Source: an uncultured Acidiferrobacteraceae bacterium
GTDB lineage: Bacteria > Pseudomonadota > Gammaproteobacteria > Arenicellales > UBA868
DNA length: 41,777 nucleotides
Assembly: GCA_913062915.1 (NCBI GenBank)
Contig: CAJXWH010000004.1
Span: 1 to 41,777 of the forward strand
Direction: 5' to 3'
Position 1 is the stretch's first letter, and every line of letters begins with the position of its first letter. The position numbers and the translations under genes were made by a program. Of this stretch, positions 16,385 to 25,806 are shown piece by piece. Under the pieces are notes generated by a model, which was given only the letters and a program-made list of their open reading frames with translations, searched no databases and had not been told where the DNA came from.

Positions 16385-19072
16385 TTACAGCGAAACGCCG
16401 ACGGTTCCTCTGGTCACCTGAAAATTACTGTATCCGCGGTGGTGCAATTTAGGGATATGTCGCCGCGTAATAGTATGCTCTATTTTTGTCATCAAGAAGT
16501 CGCTGGGCTTATCCATAAGTTGAGGTAAAACAAAATCCAGATCATCAAAAAATTTGTCACTGTATTCATTTTGATCGCTGAACTGTAATACTGGAACTAA
16601 AGGATGGGATGCAACGGGCATACCGTTGGTATACATTAAAATAATCTCTACTCCAGTACCTCCGAGTCCGGTCAAAATTTCGGTGGTGCTGGTTGTCGGA
16701 GTCGCCATCACAAAACATCCGTTACTGGATGGATGTGCGCCATAGTCAAGATTGACCGACCAGCTTTGCTCGTCGGTTAAAAGTCGTTCCATGAAGACGG
16801 TCGAGTCAACAATGCTGGCATTTTCGGGGACGACAATTGTTGACCCGGATACCACCAAGTCGCGTATCAGCCCCGCCAACGCCCGAGCCGTGATTTCGCT
16901 GATGGATCCTTGGGTCATGAGACCGATTTTGAGGTCTGCAATAGAGCCCGTTTTACGTTGTACGGGGGAATCGAGAGCGACCCGAAACTGTGTTTCAACT
17001 TTTTTAGCCACTCGATCGAGACCGCCATCAAGTTGAACACTGGCCCAGTCAAAGCGCGTCGGATTTAATCCCTTACTTAACAGATCATGTCGAATGGCGT
17101 CATTGTGAGTTCGCTCGCACCCATGTTCGAGCAGTACTGCGTGTGTGATGAACGGGTGTTGTAGGTGCCCGCTGACGATATTCAAGAATAATTCTTCTGC
17201 ATTCGCGCTGCCACAGCCCTCTGTATGAACAAGCGCAATATAACGATTAACCCTAGCTAATACCGGCTCGTTTTCACGTGCCACATTTAATTTGTTGGCA
17301 ATGAGTTGGGCGACCTGTCCTGAGCAAAGGCTGGTCGGCATAATCAAGCCGACATTGTCACTCGTGACCCCATTTTCTAATTCGTAGCCTGAAAATGACA
17401 AATTTCTCTTGTTACCGGCACCGACATCAATCGGGCCAACAGGTGTTGAGATTGAATTAGTGTGGCGTGTTTCCAGAGAAGATGATTGTTGCCAATTGCG
17501 CCACAGTTGTACCTGCGAATGGCCAGCAAGTTCTCCCTTGCTTTTTTCGCCCGAAGCGACTCGGGTAGTAAGAGCAAATGTCTCGTGAGTGAGACTTTCC
17601 ATGCTCTCGCCATCGTTATAACGGCCTGCATTTACATCCATTTCATTGGATAGCATCTCGAAGCGCCCAGTAGTCGTGACAAATTTCAAAGTGGGCACGA
17701 ATGGAAAATTGGTGATGGAGCCGTTTCCGGTAATAAATAGAATCATATTGCACCCGGAAGCCACTTGCCCTGCAATGCTCTCGAGATCGTTGCCAGGGCT
17801 GTCCATAAAGTAGTACCCGCTGTCAGCCATTAGAGCCCCGTAGTCAATGACAGCATCCAGACGAACTTCGGGGTCCTTTTTCCTTGCGGCCCCGATAGAT
17901 TTCAACGCAATGTTGTACAGACCTCGGAAATTATTACCACCGCTTGGATTTCCCTCAGCGCTCGCGCCATGGTTTGCGGCGTATTGCTTAAAATTCTTAA
18001 TTTTCTGGAGAAACAGTTGTGCAGTGGGAAGATCTTTCACGTTACTGAGCACATAAGACTCCGCGCCGATTAACTCATCGGTTTCGGCAAGATTGGCCTT
18101 GCCACCGCGGCGGATGACTTCTTTTGCTACAGATCCCGCAAGTGGGTTACCGGAAATACCCGAAAACGCATCAGACCCTCCGCATTGGAGCGCCAGACTA
18201 ATATTTTCTATAGATTCCTCTGTCCGAACTTGTTTACCGACAATGGGGATCCATTGGTCGATTGTCTTAATTGCATCGATGAGCCCCCGATCGCTGGATC
18301 CCTCAATTCGGAAGAATTCATGCAACGTATGTTCCAGTGGGTAATCGTTATCCAATACGAATTGTTTGAGATCGCCCGCCGTAAACGTACCATCTCCATA
18401 ATCTACAACCTGGACTGCACCCACATTTGGATGGACCATGAAGCCGGCTAGGGTTCGCATCACTAGAGAAAAATTATTTGGCGGCAAAGTGCCATCACCT
18501 TCTGTATGAGTGACCGCAATCACACCATCAATGTTCTCCCCGAGGTTTTGTGATGAATATTTCGACTCAATTTGGCGGGCAAAGGCAGCGGATTTAACTG
18601 TTACTGCGAGTATCACAATAAAGTTTCGAGTGCCTACACCCCGCCGCCCTGAACGCCGATATCCAAAAAAGGTCTCTATCTCACTATTTCGTGGGACTTG
18701 CTGTCCTGGAGAAAAGCTCGTTGCATCAATCTGATGCTCCACCATGACATCGAGAAAGTTGGGCTTGTGTGGCAGATCGAAGTCGATGTTTCGTTGCCCC
18801 AATGCAATAAGAATCTTTTCGTTGCACACATATTCACCGGGAAAAAGATCTCGTATGGCAGTTCCGAAGGGTAATGCCCAAGAGAGAAGCGGTTCACCAG
18901 ATCCGATCGGAATCAAAACAAAACGATGTCCTTCGAGTATAGTGTGCTGAATCTTGAACTGTCCCTTGGGGCCTTCGATAAACGTGTCGGGCTCAATGCG
19001 GTGGGTAGCAATGGCTACGTTATCGGCACTGCTAGCCAAACGGGCAATGTCATTAAGTTGAACCTTGGCCAT
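16385..19072 (-). CDS. UxaA/altronate-galactarate dehydratase-like protein with an apparent second, SAF-less copy fused C-terminally
   Basis: 895 aa; N-terminal SAF-like region (NVAIATHRIEPDTFI...), FFGYRRSGRRGVGTRNFIVIL, LQCGGSDAFSGISGNPLAG, then a second FSGYELENGVTSDNVGLIMPTSLCSGQVA...VHTEGCG...LEHGCERTHND. Confidence 0.85.
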   Translation of the reverse strand: MAKVQLNDIARLASSADNVAIATHRIEPDTFIEGPKGQFKIQHTILEGHRFVLIPIGSGEPLLSWALPFGTAIRDLFPGEYVCNEKILIALGQRNIDFDLPHKPNFLDVMVEHQIDATSFSPGQQVPRNSEIETFFGYRRSGRRGVGTRNFIVILAVTVKSAAFARQIESKYSSQNLGENIDGVIAVTHTEGDGTLPPNNFSLVMRTLAGFMVHPNVGAVQVVDYGDGTFTAGDLKQFVLDNDYPLEHTLHEFFRIEGSSDRGLIDAIKTIDQWIPIVGKQVRTEESIENISLALQCGGSDAFSGISGNPLAGSVAKEVIRRGGKANLAETDELIGAESYVLSNVKDLPTAQLFLQKIKNFKQYAANHGASAEGNPSGGNNFRGLYNIALKSIGAARKKDPEVRLDAVIDYGALMADSGYYFMDSPGNDLESIAGQVASGCNMILFITGNGSITNFPFVPTLKFVTTTGRFEMLSNEMDVNAGRYNDGESMESLTHETFALTTRVASGEKSKGELAGHSQVQLWRNWQQSSSLETRHTNSISTPVGPIDVGAGNKRNLSFSGYELENGVTSDNVGLIMPTSLCSGQVAQLIANKLNVARENEPVLARVNRYIALVHTEGCGSANAEELFLNIVSGHLQHPFITHAVLLEHGCERTHNDAIRHDLLSKGLNPTRFDWASVQLDGGLDRVAKKVETQFRVALDSPVQRKTGSIADLKIGLMTQGSISEITARALAGLIRDLVVSGSTIVVPENASIVDSTVFMERLLTDEQSWSVNLDYGAHPSSNGCFVMATPTTSTTEILTGLGGTGVEIILMYTNGMPVASHPLVPVLQFSDQNEYSDKFFDDLDFVLPQLMDKPSDFLMTKIEHTITRRHIPKLHHRGYSNFQVTRGTVGVSL

Positions 19073-19248
19073 CGTCTTAAAATAACATCAAGTCATGTTC
19101 TCGCAAAGGGGTTCTTGAGGCGGTTTGGGTATACATAAAGAGTATAGGGCGTTTGAATTGTCAGGTTCATGGCGTCTAGAGATACAGGGTTTTTCATTAT
19201 CTATTTCAAGTCGGCAACAGTCGGTCGAAGTACCAATCAGTAAACACG

Positions 19249-20280
19249 CTAGCGAGTAATGCCTAGATTCTCTGCTGTAGAGACGATTTGTTGCCACGTG
19301 TTATCGTCGAGCGTTATTCCGTTTTTGCGCCGTTCATGTTCTGTTTTTCGTTCCGGTTCGCCTGGCAACTGGACGGGACGTTCGAGGTCAGCTGGTGTCG
19401 ATTGACTGACCCAATCCGCGAATCGACTTGTTTCAGAATCCACATAATCCCGATCAGCAAAGACGCCCGGATCAAGAAGAATCGACAACATACCATTTGA
19501 CAGGGCGGTAACACCCGGAGCATGGCAGCCACCACCGCCAATCGCGCCAGCAAGGAGATCAGTCATGATGGCGAGACCAGAACCTTTATAACCCCCCATG
19601 GGCATCAGCGCGCCGGGTGGCTCGGTATAAAGAGCGGCCGGATCACGTGTCGGTGTTCCGTTCGCGTCAAGAAGTGTATCCGGCGGGAGTTCCGCGTTTT
19701 TATTAAGCGCGACTTTGACCTTTCCTTCCGCAAGTTTAGATGTTGCGGCATCAAAAATTATCGGGTCTCCATTTTTTTTCGGCATCCCAATGGATATAGG
19801 ATTGGTCGCATAGCGGCCATTTGTGCCGCCAAATGGAGCAACTAACGTTGATGCGCCCGAAGTGTTTACAAAATGGAGGGAAGCTTGACCTGCCTTAGCG
19901 GCTTTTTCTGTCCAATCGCCAATCCGACCGAGATGACCGACGTTCCCTACACTGACCATTGCAATCCCCGATTTGCTTGCTTTCCGAATTCCCTCGTCGA
20001 TGACTTGATTTCCAATGGTTTGGCCGAATCCTTTGTTTCCGTGAAACAGCGTAATTGTCTCATTCTCGAAAATGACAGAAGCCGTTTGATTGGGGATCAC
20101 ATCTCCTTTTCGCCAGAACTCGATATACTGTGAAATCCGAATAACGCCGTGAGAATCGTGACCGGTCAGATTGGCGCGAACGAGAAGTCGGCTGATATTC
20201 CTTGCTTCGGTGTTATCGCAGCCAATCGCGGCGAAGATTTTTCTGGAAAACTCTTCCAGTTCCGTAAATACAATGTTCAT
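19249..20280 (-). CDS. Ldh family oxidoreductase (malate/L-lactate dehydrogenase-like), second paralog
   Basis: 343 aa; LLVRANLTGHDSHGVIRISQYIEFWRKGDVIPNQ, HLGRIGDWTEKAAKAG, MPMGGYKGSGLAIMTDLLAGAIGGGG. Confidence 0.92.
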   Translation of the reverse strand: MNIVFTELEEFSRKIFAAIGCDNTEARNISRLLVRANLTGHDSHGVIRISQYIEFWRKGDVIPNQTASVIFENETITLFHGNKGFGQTIGNQVIDEGIRKASKSGIAMVSVGNVGHLGRIGDWTEKAAKAGQASLHFVNTSGASTLVAPFGGTNGRYATNPISIGMPKKNGDPIIFDAATSKLAEGKVKVALNKNAELPPDTLLDANGTPTRDPAALYTEPPGALMPMGGYKGSGLAIMTDLLAGAIGGGGCHAPGVTALSNGMLSILLDPGVFADRDYVDSETSRFADWVSQSTPADLERPVQLPGEPERKTEHERRKNGITLDDNTWQQIVSTAENLGITR

Positions 20281-20420
20281 AGCTCGTTAAGAATTCGTTT
20301 TGGACTGAAATGATGATTAAAAAAATATTGGGTAGGGAGACAAACTGTAATGCATGTACATAAACTATTTCTGTGTGAAGAGCAACAAATTTTACTAAAA
20401 CTGTTTCGGGAGAGTTGCTA

Positions 20421-21107
20421 ATGATTGGAGAACCAGTGGAGCTGATTGTGCGGAAGCACTTCGAAAGGCCGTCAAGCGAGCAAGTCAAAATGTTCCAAGG
20501 CGTCCCAACGGGATTTGTCGTCGATGCCCAAAATGGGACCGGGGCCTTGGACTGGAGAATCAAGCCTCTTGATGCGAACATGCGATTTGCAGGCCCTGCC
20601 ATGACGGCAGATGCTGAGCCTCGTGATTGTCTTCCTGTTCAGCCAGCAATAGCACTGTCTCGCCCTGGAGACGTTCTGGTGATATCAAATGGGGGCTATG
20701 ACGGTGCCGCCGTCATCGGTGACAATGTGACTGCAATGGCGAGGAATCAGGGTCTTGCGGCAATCGTTACGGATGGATTGGTGCGGGATATTGAAGGAAT
20801 TCTAGCAGCAGGTATTCCGGTATTTTGTTGTGGGGTTTCCCCTAATTCTCCTTATGCGCGCGGTCCGGGGCGAGTCGGCCTACCGATCGCGATTTCACGA
20901 TCGGTAATACAGCCTGGAGATATGGTGGTTGGTGATGGCGACGGCGTAGTGGTGATCTCTAGAGGTGATATTGATAGAGTAATTTCAAGCCTTAAGACGT
21001 TGAAAGAAATAGAAGTCGAACTCGAATCGAAAATCAAAGAAGGTCTTTGTTACGCGCCCTGGGTGGATGATTACTTAAAGTCCGATAGGACACGATATCT
21101 AGATTGA
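20421..21107 (+). CDS. RraA family protein, probable 4-hydroxy-4-methyl-2-oxoglutarate aldolase-like
   Basis: GYDGAAVIGDNVTAMARNQGLAAIVTDGLVRDIEGI (class II aldolase-like GD...DG..RD residues); ATG at 20421 preferred over TTG at 20415. Confidence 0.88.
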   Translation: MIGEPVELIVRKHFERPSSEQVKMFQGVPTGFVVDAQNGTGALDWRIKPLDANMRFAGPAMTADAEPRDCLPVQPAIALSRPGDVLVISNGGYDGAAVIGDNVTAMARNQGLAAIVTDGLVRDIEGILAAGIPVFCCGVSPNSPYARGPGRVGLPIAISRSVIQPGDMVVGDGDGVVVISRGDIDRVISSLKTLKEIEVELESKIKEGLCYAPWVDDYLKSDRTRYLD

Positions 21108-21230
21108 ATTCTTCTAGTTACTCAAGGGAAAAACGAGGCATTGTTAGTGGGCAGGTGAATTCTATAATCACCACAACTAAATTTATTGACCAGTAGATTT
21201 ACATTCGATTCTCCGTATGTTCATTTACAG

Positions 21231-22286
21231 TTATATAAAATTGTTTTTGTAACGTTCGAGTTTAATTTTGAATTCTGGGTTGTCGACAACGTTGGGATCG
21301 ACCAGAACAGACGGGGGCGTCCCGCGCTTGATAGAGAGGACGTGTTCGAGGTCCTGGGCACCGATCCCCGCGAAACACTGATCGGTCCAGCACAGCGCAT
21401 GCGGGGTCAGGATCACATTATCCAGTGTCAGTAGAGGGTCGTCAGCATTGGGTGGCTCCGGATCGAAGACATCCAATCCTGCACCGGCGATGATGCCTGT
21501 TTTCAGCGCCTCGACGAGAGCATCCTGATCGACTACCGCACCTCGTGATGTATTGATCAGATAGGCGCTCGGTTTCATCAATTTGAGTCTCGCCTCGTTT
21601 ACAAGATGCAGGGTTTCGGCGGACAGCGGGACATTGACCGAAAGGAAATCACTTTCACGAAACACCGTGTCAAGATCGGTGAGTTCGACGTTGAGCGCTG
21701 GCGCACTGGGCGTGTCTACGTAGGGATCATGAGCGATAAATCGCATATTAAGCGGGGCACAGAGCCGAAATACTTCGGCTCCGATGTTGCCGAGGCCGAT
21801 CGATCCCAGTGTTCTGCCAACAAGGCCGATACCCATGTGATCCGAACGCTGGGCAAAGGTTTCCGGGCCGCTACGGACGAGTGCATCCTTAACCATAAGT
21901 TTCCCGGATAAGGCAAGGATGAAGGTCAGGATCGATGCGGCAACGGGTCGTCTAACACCATCGGGTGTGATGCTGACCCCAATGCCTGCTGCAGTGCAGG
22001 CTTCTACGTCAACCGTGTCATAACCGACGCCAAATCGCGTAACGAGCGTTAGCCGGCCATTTAGGGGGATGCTATCGGCGTCGAATTTCTCGAGCAAAAG
22101 TATCAACGCATCGAAGTCTTTCAGGGATTCGGCCGTCATCCGACCGCCGACGCCGTTCACATAGGCAGACTCAATATCTGGGGCGTTGGCGAGCGGTGAC
22201 AGGTCGAACATCGGAAATACCGGTTCACCGTTATCGGTTTGGAATGTGCCTGAAAGAGCCACACGAAACCGATTGGCCTTGTTCAT
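21231..22286 (-). CDS. D-isomer-specific 2-hydroxyacid dehydrogenase
   Basis: GRTLGSIGLGNIGAEVFRLC, LINTSRGAVVDQDALVEAL, GLDVFDPEPP, VILTPHALCW; ATG at 22286, or GTG at 22289. Confidence 0.93.
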   Translation of the reverse strand: MNKANRFRVALSGTFQTDNGEPVFPMFDLSPLANAPDIESAYVNGVGGRMTAESLKDFDALILLLEKFDADSIPLNGRLTLVTRFGVGYDTVDVEACTAAGIGVSITPDGVRRPVAASILTFILALSGKLMVKDALVRSGPETFAQRSDHMGIGLVGRTLGSIGLGNIGAEVFRLCAPLNMRFIAHDPYVDTPSAPALNVELTDLDTVFRESDFLSVNVPLSAETLHLVNEARLKLMKPSAYLINTSRGAVVDQDALVEALKTGIIAGAGLDVFDPEPPNADDPLLTLDNVILTPHALCWTDQCFAGIGAQDLEHVLSIKRGTPPSVLVDPNVVDNPEFKIKLERYKNNFI

Positions 22287-23083
22287 CACTTTTTCCTGCC
22301 TTTGTTTCGAGCACAGCCTTTACGTAACTGGTCGATGCCACGGCCGAGTGTCTGCTGATAGGCCAGTATATCCGTCTGGTAACAGATGACGTCATAGCCT
22401 TTACGAAAACACTCTATACCCTGTTTGGCAGAGACCACCAAGAATCCGAGTGCTTTGTCGTGCTTGTTGGCAGCACGCCTGATTCGACGCTCTGCTCTTA
22501 TGTAGTCGGGATGATCGAATTGTCCAGGGATGCCCATTGAAGCGCTGAGATCGAAGTGACCGATCCAGATGCAGTCCACACCTGATACAGCAGCAATTTC
22601 ATCCACGTTCTTGAGACCTTCCACCGTTTCGATTAAAGCGGCCATCGCGATTCGACGATTGGCTGCAGCGAGGGCAGCGGCTGGTATCTTAGGTGCATAG
22701 CCGTCATGGGCAACACCCAATGCGATGCCACGGTGCCCGCGAGGTGGATAGCTCATATGTTGGATGATGTCCTGTGCTTCTTCGGCTGAAGCCACCATGG
22801 GCAGTATCAGGCCGTCGGCTCCCACGTCAAGAACCCGTGCCATATGATGGTAATTTTTCGATGGTGGCCGAATCAACGAGGGCAGTTCGGCAGCTCTAAG
22901 ACTGGTGATAATGCGCTTGATCTCAGAGATTCCGAAACCGGAATGTTCCATGTCGACAAACACAAAATCGATATTGACGGCCTTCAAAATCTGTCCTATG
23001 CCAGGTGTCGAAAACTCGAACAATAGGTGGCCGACTTTGAGTTTGCTGGAGGCAAACAATCGTTTCATATTGGGTCTGGCCAA
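22286..23083 (-). CDS. HpcH/HpaI aldolase family protein, second paralog
   Basis: 265 aa; VNIDFVFVDMEHSGFGISEI, ADGLILPMVASAEEAQDIIQHMSYPPRGHRGI, CIWIGHFDLSASMGIPGQFDHP. Confidence 0.92.
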   Translation of the reverse strand: MARPNMKRLFASSKLKVGHLLFEFSTPGIGQILKAVNIDFVFVDMEHSGFGISEIKRIITSLRAAELPSLIRPPSKNYHHMARVLDVGADGLILPMVASAEEAQDIIQHMSYPPRGHRGIALGVAHDGYAPKIPAAALAAANRRIAMAALIETVEGLKNVDEIAAVSGVDCIWIGHFDLSASMGIPGQFDHPDYIRAERRIRRAANKHDKALGFLVVSAKQGIECFRKGYDVICYQTDILAYQQTLGRGIDQLRKGCARNKGRKK

Positions 23084-23394
23084 TTGGTTCTCCTTCTTTT
23101 AGCGGGACGGATGTGTGGCGGTGGTAAATATCTAAGGGGCCATCGCATCAAAGTATCGGGCCAGATGAAGGATAGCAGCACCTGGCAATTCAATTCACGC
23201 GCTGACAGCAGCGGGCCAGAACGGGCAATTTTGTAACTCGCTCCCGCACGGGATACATGGTTTTTAATGCTTGCCGTTATAGCGACTCCAAGGTCACAAT
23301 CGTCATGAAACTGGCACCGGGCAAGTGCGGACGCGTAATTTTATGCGACCTGGTGCGATGCATCATTGGAAGAGATCAGAGAAGCGAGGGAAAG

Positions 23395-24753
23395 ATGAAA
23401 ACACATACCGCGATGGACGAGGTCAAACGCTGCCTTGGTAATATTGAGCGTTTCGATGATCAAGTAAATGCGTTTATTACAGTGCTTTCGGACACTGCGC
23501 TGGAAGAGGCTCAGCGCGCGGATGAAGACTACGAACGTGGCGGCGGGCAAGGACTGCTGGCCGGTGTCCCTATCTCAGTCAAGGATTGTATAGACGTAGC
23601 CGGCTTCAGGTGCACAAACGGTTCCCTTTTCTTTCAGGACCATGTGCCGGAAAAAGACGCTTTGATCGTTCAGCGCTTGCGGAGAGCCGGCGCTGTAATT
23701 GTCGGTAAGACCAATCTTCATGAATTTGCTTATGGTTCGACGACCCAGAATCCGCACTATGGCCCGACCCGTAATCCGTGGGACCTAACACGAATTCCTA
23801 GCGGATCGAGTGGTGGAGCAGGCGCTTCGTTGGCGGCCGATATGTGCGTGGGTGCCGTGGGTTCGGATACCGGCGGTTCGGTGCGTACCCCAGCTGCGAT
23901 CAACGGGGTCAGCGGGTTGCGACCGTCCATGGGGTCGATTCCGATGACAGGAAGCTTTACCCGAATCTGTCCTGCAATCGACACAGTCGGCCCTCTAGGA
24001 AAATCAGTGGACATCGTGGCTCGGATGTTCGGGGTCATGGCCGGTTATGACGACGACGACCTCTACTCGGTTCGCCATTCCTGGGACGATGCTCTTAGCC
24101 AGATGACTGATGGTATCGCGGGGTTGCGAATCGGTGTCCCACGACGTTTTTTCTTTGAGGACCTCGCATCGGGGATAGCAGAAGCAGTTGAAGAGGCTGC
24201 GACGCAGATGATTGAACTTGGGGCGGTGATCACCGAAATCGAACTAGAGGGTGCGGACAGTGCTCAACAGGCCGTGATGCCAATGGTGTGGGCTGACGCC
24301 TACGAGTACCACCGCGAACGGGCTGAGGGCAACCCGGAGCTATTCGGCCAGGACGTGTTGGATCGAATCCTACTGGGTCAGGATGTCTCTGGCAGGGACT
24401 ACGCAGCCGCACTACGGGCCCGCGAACGGTGGAACCGGGTCATCGACCGGGCGTTGCAGGAAGTAGACGTCATTCTCACGCCAACAACTCCCAGGGCCGC
24501 GCCATTGATCGAGTCGAGTACCGATATGTTGGCCACCACCCATCACTTGACGCGATTCACTTACCTGTTTTCTTGGGCTGGCCTGCCTGGGCTGTCGATC
24601 CCTTGCGGGTTTACAGCCGACGGACTGCCCATCGGCATGTTGTTAAACGGTCGCCCCTATGAAGAGGGTGCACTGTTCCGGATTGGGTCGATTTATCAGG
24701 CTGGCACGGACTGGCACCAACGAAGGCCGCCGTTGTTGTCGGAAGGCGCCTGA
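23395..24753 (+). CDS. Amidase (amidase signature family), second paralog
   Basis: VPISVKDCIDVAGFRCTNGS, IPSGSSGGAGASLAADMCVGAVGSDTGGSVRTPAAINGVSGLRPS; ATG at 23395 with upstream GAGGGAAAG preferred over ORF start 23257. Confidence 0.9.
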   Translation: MKTHTAMDEVKRCLGNIERFDDQVNAFITVLSDTALEEAQRADEDYERGGGQGLLAGVPISVKDCIDVAGFRCTNGSLFFQDHVPEKDALIVQRLRRAGAVIVGKTNLHEFAYGSTTQNPHYGPTRNPWDLTRIPSGSSGGAGASLAADMCVGAVGSDTGGSVRTPAAINGVSGLRPSMGSIPMTGSFTRICPAIDTVGPLGKSVDIVARMFGVMAGYDDDDLYSVRHSWDDALSQMTDGIAGLRIGVPRRFFFEDLASGIAEAVEEAATQMIELGAVITEIELEGADSAQQAVMPMVWADAYEYHRERAEGNPELFGQDVLDRILLGQDVSGRDYAAALRARERWNRVIDRALQEVDVILTPTTPRAAPLIESSTDMLATTHHLTRFTYLFSWAGLPGLSIPCGFTADGLPIGMLLNGRPYEEGALFRIGSIYQAGTDWHQRRPPLLSEGA

Positions 24754-24791
24754 CAAAATCTCACTGAATTTCCAATCCAAAAGGACCGAAC

Positions 24792-25784
24792 ATGAAAGTC
24801 TTGATAACGGGGGGTACTGGATTTATAGGCGCTAGGCTGGCGCGCGCATTGCTGGAGAGAGGTGTATTGATCGGGGTTACGGGTAATGAAGAGCCCATCG
24901 ATGAGCTGCTTCTCTTTGACTCGGTTGATGTACCCGGACTTTTTGGGAAGAAAGAGGGGGACATTGTGATTCGTCGCGCTGTCGGAGACATTTCGGACCG
25001 GGAGACAGTGAGAGGTCTGATCGACCGTGACGACATCTCGGTATTTCACCTCGCATCAGTCGTCAGTGGCGGCGGGGAGAAAGATTTCGATCTCGCAATG
25101 CGGGTCAACCTCGATGGCGGGCGGTATCTACTCGAAGCACTGCGGGCACGAGATGGTCTACAGCGAATCGTATTTGCCAGTTCGATCGCTGTGTTTGGGG
25201 GTGCCGGAATGCCCAGCCGTGTCGGCGATACGGTTAAGCAGGCGCCTCAAACGACATACGGCATCACGAAGGCGGTTCTAGAACTACTGATTAACGACTA
25301 CACCCGCAAAGGCTTTCTAGACGGACGTAGCGCTCGGTTACCCACTGTGATCATCCGACCCGGCAAGCCGAACCTGGCAGCATCAAGTTTTGTCAGTGGC
25401 GTTTTTCGCGAGCCATTGAATGGCGTTGATTTTAACTTGCCGGTACCGCTTGATACGGTGATGCCTGTGCTGGGCTATCGTGCAATAGTTCAAAATCTGA
25501 TTGAACTGCACGAAGTCGACGGTGGGCGGTTGAGCGATGATCGAGCGGTTGGGCTACCAAGCCATACTGTTACAGTCCAGCAGATGATCGATGCCTTGCA
25601 AGCCGCCAGTGGTGCTCGTCTGTTGGGGAAAATCTTTGTAAAGCCAGATCCGTTTATTGTAGGGATCTGCCGTACTTGGCCCCAGGACTGTGAGAGTGAC
25701 CGAGCAATGCAACTCGGATTACAGAAAGAAGAAAGTCTGGAGGAGATTGTTCGATACTACATTGACGATTATCTCCGAGGTTAA
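24792..25784 (+). CDS. NAD-dependent epimerase/dehydratase, D-erythronate dehydrogenase (DenD)-like
   Basis: 330 aa; MKVLITGGTGFIGARLARALLERG, VFHLASVVSGGGEKDFDLAMRVNLDGGRYLLEALRA, TTYGITKAVLELLINDYTRKGFLDGRSARLPTVIIRPGKPN. Confidence 0.8.
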   Translation: MKVLITGGTGFIGARLARALLERGVLIGVTGNEEPIDELLLFDSVDVPGLFGKKEGDIVIRRAVGDISDRETVRGLIDRDDISVFHLASVVSGGGEKDFDLAMRVNLDGGRYLLEALRARDGLQRIVFASSIAVFGGAGMPSRVGDTVKQAPQTTYGITKAVLELLINDYTRKGFLDGRSARLPTVIIRPGKPNLAASSFVSGVFREPLNGVDFNLPVPLDTVMPVLGYRAIVQNLIELHEVDGGRLSDDRAVGLPSHTVTVQQMIDALQAASGARLLGKIFVKPDPFIVGICRTWPQDCESDRAMQLGLQKEESLEEIVRYYIDDYLRG

Positions 25785-25806
25785 CTAATAGGGAGTCAAT
25801 TGACGC

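Noticed and set aside
20354-20361. ATGTACAT palindrome upstream of the RraA gene as a GntR-like operator
   Set aside because: 8-bp palindromes occur by chance at this length; no GntR gene in the window and no second copy noted.
20421-21107. Annotation as RNase E activity regulator RraA
   Set aside because: Aldolase-type catalytic residues and the catabolic neighbourhood favour an enzyme; the RraA name is kept only for the family.
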